The notes beneath the pieces are model-generated. The model was given only the letters and a program-made list of their open reading frames with translations, was not told the DNA's origin and did not search any database. A program made the translations under genes and the position numbers. A DNA stretch of 7,753 nt from NCBI GenBank assembly GCA_937907205.1, contig CALESE010000093.1, positions 1 through 7,753 on the forward strand, written 5' to 3'. This stretch comes from an uncultured Romboutsia sp. GTDB lineage: Bacteria; Bacillota; Clostridia; Peptostreptococcales; Peptostreptococcaceae. Of the stretch, positions 4,761-7,753 are shown piece after piece (position 1 is the stretch's first letter; every line of letters starts with the position of its first letter).

Positions 4761-6626
4761 TTATAGGTATATATATTTTTGAGCCTCTTTATTTTTAGTT
4801 GATCCTGAATTTGGATTATTTGTTATTAAATACTCACATTTTGATAAAGTATTTGATAATTCATACCCAAATTGCGCTATATATTTTTCAAAATCTTTAC
4901 GCTTCATGGATTGTAATGAACCAGTTATAGCTACATATTTTATTTCTGTATTTGAAGCCTGTTCAATTTTTACTCTATTAATAGGACTATTTAATATATA
5001 TTTAACATTATTTATTTTATTTAAATTATTAAATATAGATGTAGTTGTAGCATCTTTCATTATATTAAATATATTATTATATAGTCTATTATAATAATCA
5101 CCTTCATTTAAAGGATCTGCATTTAAACTATATTGAAATAATTCTTTACATATTTCAGGATGTTTACTTAATTCTTTACAAGTTTTATCTCCTAGCCTTG
5201 GAATATTTAAAGCTAATAATAATTTATATAAACTTACATCACCTACATAAATCTTTTTAAAAAATTCCCTAATTTTTAATTCTGTTAAAGATAATTGTCT
5301 GCAATTTAAATCTGTCAATATATTTTCTTTATTATTATATAAAGATTTAATACTATGAATATTAAATTTATCAAGATATTGTTTCATCAAAGTCCATTGT
5401 AAACCATCAGTTTCTCCTATTATTTCACACCATTGTTGTAAATCACTCATCTCTATATTAGGACATTGAGTGTTTTTACATACTAAATCAACTCCATCCC
5501 ATTGCAATTCACTATTACAGCATGGACAATTACTTGGTAGATTAACTTCAATTGGAGATATTACTTCTACAATTTTAGGTATAACCTCTCCACTTCTCTG
5601 TATAGATATTTCAGCTCCAGGACCTATACCTAGAGTTTTAATCATCTTAGCATTATTTCCAGTTGCTCGTTCAATATTTGCTCCTGATAATTCAACAGGT
5701 TTAATTTTTACAACAGGAACATATCTTTGAGTTCTTGATAAAGTCCATTCAATATCTACAACAGTAGTTTCTATAGATGGAGCTTCGAATTTATAAGCTA
5801 CTTCTGTATATAAAATTCCATTATCATTATTAAAATGTATATCTTCTAAAGTTAATACTAATCCATCTAATTGATATCCATTTTCTTTAAAAGTATCGAA
5901 TAAATTTACACTAAATTCTTCCCAATTAGATTGTATTGTATAACAATACACTGGTATACTATGTTTAAAATTATGTGATAACCAATTTAATATTTTTAAT
6001 CTATCAATATTTTGTTTATTGTCACCTTCATATCCAGTCACCTTATACACTACTAAATCAATATATTGAATATCATCATCAATTTCGTCTCTATTTATTA
6101 TACCTGCTGCAAAATTTCTAGATGATATTAAATCATTATACTTATTTTGCAGTAGTTTCCAATTAGTATTTGAAATTATAAGTTCTCCTCTTACAGCTCC
6201 AGTGAAAGTAGAATCTTGAATCTTATCACCTATAATTCTAATTAATTTATTTGTTATATCTTTACCATAAATTCCATTTCCTCTTGTTATTCCTTTTACA
6301 AGTTTACCATTTTCATAATAAGCTACAGCAGATAAACCATCTAATTTAGGTGATATATATACTTTATAATTATTATTTTTAAAAATATCTGGTATATCAT
6401 CTAAACACTTACATTTATCTAAACTGCCTATATGACTATATTTATGTTTAACTTTATTTCCTTGTACTTCAAATCCCCAACCAGTTGTTAATACAGGTGA
6501 ATCTGGTTTTATTTTTCTTAAAGTGTCTATCAAACTATCAAACATTTCATCAGATATTAAACTATTTCCTTGATAATAATTTTCTGCATAATATTTGATT
6601 TTTTCTTCCAATTCTTTAATTTCCAT
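4761..6626 (-). CDS. ligA: NAD-dependent DNA ligase (LigA), C-terminus frameshifted
   Basis: The enzyme seals nicks using NAD+. Domain order is complete. A short Ia region has YYxxxYYxG...ISDEMFDSL (12-33), which contacts NMN in the family. The adenylation core has the AMP-accepting Lys94 in KLDGLS, RGNGIYGKD (115-123), VRGELI (145-150), NFAAG (171-175) and DGLVLTL (254-260). The OB fold (about 285-355) has RSGEVIPKI. The zinc finger is Cys367-x2-Cys370-x12-Cys383-x4-Cys388, followed by helix-hairpin-helix sequence around IPRLGDK and a BRCT domain from about 562. The reading frame ends abruptly at KYIYL. Deleting one TA from the repeat at 4768-4776 extends it to IPIITENEFLSKLK, stop at 4726, giving 632 residues and a normal BRCT end. 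AGAAAGGA at 6640-6647 is the ribosome site. Activity may survive the truncation, since BRCT loss is often tolerated in LigA. Confidence 0.95.
   Translation of the reverse strand: MEIKELEEKIKYYAENYYQGNSLISDEMFDSLIDTLRKIKPDSPVLTTGWGFEVQGNKVKHKYSHIGSLDKCKCLDDIPDIFKNNNYKVYISPKLDGLSAVAYYENGKLVKGITRGNGIYGKDITNKLIRIIGDKIQDSTFTGAVRGELIISNTNWKLLQNKYNDLISSRNFAAGIINRDEIDDDIQYIDLVVYKVTGYEGDNKQNIDRLKILNWLSHNFKHSIPVYCYTIQSNWEEFSVNLFDTFKENGYQLDGLVLTLEDIHFNNDNGILYTEVAYKFEAPSIETTVVDIEWTLSRTQRYVPVVKIKPVELSGANIERATGNNAKMIKTLGIGPGAEISIQRSGEVIPKIVEVISPIEVNLPSNCPCCNSELQWDGVDLVCKNTQCPNIEMSDLQQWCEIIGETDGLQWTLMKQYLDKFNIHSIKSLYNNKENILTDLNCRQLSLTELKIREFFKKIYVGDVSLYKLLLALNIPRLGDKTCKELSKHPEICKELFQYSLNADPLNEGDYYNRLYNNIFNIMKDATTTSIFNNLNKINNVKYILNSPINRVKIEQASNTEIKYVAITGSLQSMKRKDFEKYIAQFGYELSNTLSKCEYLITNNPNSGSTKNKEAQKYIYL
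4768..4776. repeat. Short TA repeat at the ligase frameshift
   Basis: Four TA units plus T form a short dinucleotide run in the codons for the last residues of the annotated ligase frame. Loss of one unit would restore the conserved end of the BRCT domain, so the tract is the likely site of a replication slip or a base-calling error. Confidence 0.65.
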
Positions 6627-6635
6627 AAAAAATAT

Positions 6636-6944
6636 CTAATCCTTTCTTAAAAGTCTATCTATAATCTCTTTATCAGATATAATATGATTTGCTCTTAAAT
6701 TATATAAATCAGTTCTATTTTCTAATAAGTTTTTAATATATTTATCTATATAATAATAATATTTATGTCTAAGTTCATTATAAGCCGAACCATGAGTTAT
6801 ATTTATATTAAATTTTTTGCAAAAATTTTCACATCTTGTTATTACAGATATATCACTTATATAATTCTTATTATATAATTTTTTATTATTTTCAACACTT
6901 TTAACAATCATAATCAATTCATGAATATATAACTTATTTTGCAT
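6636..6944 (-). CDS. Hypothetical protein, 102 residues
   Basis: I do not recognise this protein. It is short, basic, tyrosine- and asparagine-rich and predicted mostly helical, with two cysteines in RCENFCKKF (about 38-46) and a YYYYIDKYIKNLL helix (about 67-79). The last part, NHIISDKEIIDRLLRKD, looks like a charged helix. There is no signal peptide or membrane segment. The start at 6944 is supported by AAAGGAGA, about 10 nt upstream in the 18-nt gap after the previous gene. Its final codons (RKD) carry the AGAAAGGA ribosome site of the ligase, and only 9 nt separate its stop from the ligase ATG, so it is co-transcribed with the ligase. The function is unknown. Confidence 0.7.
   Translation of the reverse strand: MQNKLYIHELIMIVKSVENNKKLYNKNYISDISVITRCENFCKKFNINITHGSAYNELRHKYYYYIDKYIKNLLENRTDLYNLRANHIISDKEIIDRLLRKD
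6640..6647 (-). promoter_or_regulatory. Ribosome binding site AGAAAGGA for the ligase
   Basis: AGAAAGGA lies 13 nt before the ligase ATG and partly inside the end of the preceding gene. The spacing is long, but the whole octamer matches the extreme 3' tail of Bacillota 16S rRNA, which shifts the effective alignment closer to the start codon. Confidence 0.5.
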
Positions 6945-6962
6945 AAAACTTTATCTCCTTTA

Positions 6963-7367
6963 TTAAATATTAATATTACTTCTATAATTCCAATCTTTTT
7001 TTAAGTCATTAACGAATTGTTTTAACTCACTTTTTTGATTATTTTTAAATTTTAATAACTCATTTAATTTAATAATATCCTTTTCTAGCTCATCTTTTTC
7101 ATTTAAAAGATATATTTTATCTATTAATTTTAAAGTATGATATTTCTGAGGAGCTGAAACATATTTTAAATTAAATTTTACACTATTAATATTATCTATA
7201 AATTCAGATAAAATTATTTTGTTAATATGTTCACTAGAATATTGCTTTTTATATCTTATAATATCAGTAATATTACATTTTTCATATCTATAGTAAGGCT
7301 TTTTATTTGTAGGAGATACTAATAAATATACACTGTCCCCTATTTTTAACTCAGTATTAATTTCCAT
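6963..7367 (-). CDS. Hypothetical protein, 134 residues, beta-rich N-terminus and coiled-coil C-terminus
   Basis: I do not recognise this protein. The N-terminal half, LKIGDSVYLLVSPTNKKPYYRYEKCNITDII followed by further short strands to about residue 85, has the look of a small SH3-like or KOW-like barrel ('IGDxVYL'). The rest, from KDELEKDIIKLNELLKFKNNQKSELKQFVNDLKKD (about 91-125), is a charged heptad-like helix and probably a coiled coil, suggesting a dimer. It is the first gene after promoter copy C (7410-7422). The start at 7367 has AGAAAGGA at 7376-7383, with 8 nt spacing. It is followed after 18 nt by the 102-residue gene and then the ligase. A nucleic-acid-binding or adaptor role is possible but not shown. 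Confidence 0.75.
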   Translation of the reverse strand: MEINTELKIGDSVYLLVSPTNKKPYYRYEKCNITDIIRYKKQYSSEHINKIILSEFIDNINSVKFNLKYVSAPQKYHTLKLIDKIYLLNEKDELEKDIIKLNELLKFKNNQKSELKQFVNDLKKDWNYRSNINI

Positions 7368-7375
7368 TGCTTTTT

Positions 7376-7383
7376 TCCTTTCT
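7376..7383 (-). promoter_or_regulatory. Ribosome binding site AGAAAGGA for the 134-residue protein
   Basis: This is the fourth copy of AGAAAGGA, 8 nt before the ATG at 7367. Unlike the other three copies it lies in non-coding leader, which shows that the octamer is kept as a ribosome site and not because of the protein it encodes. Confidence 0.65.
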
Positions 7384-7409
7384 TTATGTATTTATTAAAA
7401 TTATTATAT

Positions 7410-7422
7410 ATTATAACATGTT
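7410..7422 (-). promoter_or_regulatory. Predicted promoter with palindromic AACATGTT and extended -10 (copy C)
   Basis: The minus strand has AACATG-T-TATAAT (hexamer at 7410-7415) overlapping a 12-bp palindrome, ATAACATGTTAT (7413-7424). A second TATAAT follows at 7403-7408. It sits in the 64-nt gap between the 71- and 134-residue genes and would start the operon that ends with the ligase. No terminator for the preceding gene is visible in the gap. Confidence 0.62.
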
Positions 7423-7431
7423 ATGTATCAT

Positions 7432-7647
7432 TTAATTTTTATATAAAACTTGCAATATTTCATCAATATGATTTGACAAATCATTTTTCTGTATACCTAC
7501 TTTTATATTATCACCAAAAACTTTATAACTTTTAGCAAATTTAACTTTAGCCTGTTTTGAAGCTTCTTTTAAACTTGGAGCTCTTATTATATAATCTGTT
7601 TTATAAAGATCAGATGATGCAGTTAATTTATAAACTTTTAAATCCAT
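7432..7647 (-). CDS. Hypothetical small protein, 71 residues
   Basis: I do not recognise a named family. The layout is strand-helix-strand-helix: LKVYKLTASSDLYKTDYIIRAPSLKEASKQAKVKFAK, where 'YIIRAPSLKEASKQAK' resembles the common small phage fold in which a strand is followed by an '(A)xSxxEAxxxAK' helix. The second half, YKVFGDNIKVGIQKNDLSNHIDEILQVLYKN, ends in a helix. It is basic, soluble and single-domain. AAAGGAGAG 6 nt before the ATG at 7647 is a good ribosome site. The preceding partial gene stops 45 nt upstream with no obvious terminator between, so the two may share a transcript. Confidence 0.72.
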   Translation of the reverse strand: MDLKVYKLTASSDLYKTDYIIRAPSLKEASKQAKVKFAKSYKVFGDNIKVGIQKNDLSNHIDEILQVLYKN

Positions 7648-7692
7648 TTAAATCTCTCCTTTACTTACATATTAATTAAATACTATATTTCT

Positions 7693-7753
7693 TTAACAAA
7701 TTATATATTTATCATTTTGTAATATATAAAATACTACTTCACCATTACTGTTT
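7693..7753 (-). CDS. C-terminal fragment of an unidentified gene cut by the window edge
   Basis: One minus-strand frame is open from the window edge for 19 codons (NSNGEVVFYILQNDKYIIC, then TAA at 7693-7695), while the other two frames stop within the first few codons. The sequence has a strand-like hydrophobic pattern and the same base use as the neighbouring genes. The fragment is too short to identify, and being real is only the more likely of two options. Confidence 0.45.
   Translation of the reverse strand, partial: NSNGEVVFYILQNDKYIIC

Noticed and set aside
4906..5094. Plus-strand open frame of 62 codons rich in Ile, Leu and Phe
   Set aside because: It lies inside the ligase on the opposite strand; its hydrophobic look is the complement of Lys/Asn-rich ligase codons and there is no ribosome site.
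5470..5730. Plus-strand open frame of 86 codons
   Set aside because: It lies opposite the conserved zinc-finger and OB-fold codons of the ligase, which explain the sequence.
4761..6626. Alternative genetic code (TGA read as Trp), as in mycoplasma-like AT-rich genomes
   Set aside because: The conserved GWGFEV tryptophan is encoded by TGG, and none of the frames needs TGA readthrough.
7413..7424. The 12-bp palindrome ATAACATGTTAT as a terminator hairpin of the 71-residue gene
   Set aside because: It has no loop and no T run follows; its identity with the other two promoter copies fits an operator or promoter better.
1..7753. tRNA genes, CRISPR arrays, insertion sequences, attachment sites or a replication origin with iterons
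   Set aside because: No cloverleaf-like sequence, regularly spaced repeat, transposase or clustered iteron was found; intergenic gaps are too short for most of these.

Overview
The window is a very AT-rich, densely packed piece of what looks like a bacteriophage (or prophage) genome carrying DNA replication genes. Every supportable gene is on the minus strand, so transcription runs from the high coordinates to the low ones. Three things point to a phage of a low-GC Bacillota (Firmicutes) host: the extreme AT content; gene junctions that overlap or abut (TAATG, TAAATG, 2-nt gaps); and the recurring ribosome binding site AGAAAGGA, which is complementary to the UCCUUUCU tail of Bacillota 16S rRNA. 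Tryptophan is encoded by TGG and no TGA is read through, so the standard bacterial code applies.

In order of transcription: a fragment of an unidentified gene (7693-7753); a 71-residue unknown protein; a promoter (about 7410-7422); two unknown small proteins (134 and 102 residues); an NAD-dependent DNA ligase; a combined terminator and promoter (4668-4712); an AbrB-like DNA-binding protein fused to two cysteine clusters; a 367-residue unknown protein; a strong terminator (2680-2735) followed at once by a promoter (2663-2676). The last operon is a replication block: a 151-residue possible primosome accessory protein, a 214-residue probable helicase-loader relative that has lost its P-loop, a DnaB-type helicase split in two, and the start of a DnaG-type primase that runs off the window. 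The expected logic is that loader and accessory protein load the helicase, the primase primes, and the ligase seals the lagging strand.

Two replication genes are broken by small indels. The helicase has two frame changes within about 25 bases, exactly over the Walker A motif and next to an unusually GC-rich palindrome. The ligase loses the last residues of its BRCT domain through what looks like one extra TA unit in a TA repeat. Consensus error is the default explanation, but both places deserve checking in reads.

The most interesting regulatory signal is a sequence repeated in three intergenic gaps, AACATGTTATWAT, in which a perfect 8-bp palindrome overlaps an extended -10 promoter element (TGTTATAAT). 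At one copy the predicted transcription start falls inside a terminator-like hairpin, which could let the same DNA stop readthrough transcripts while sparing newly started ones. No tRNA, CRISPR, insertion sequence or attachment site was seen, and no gene-free stretch exceeds about 120 bases.
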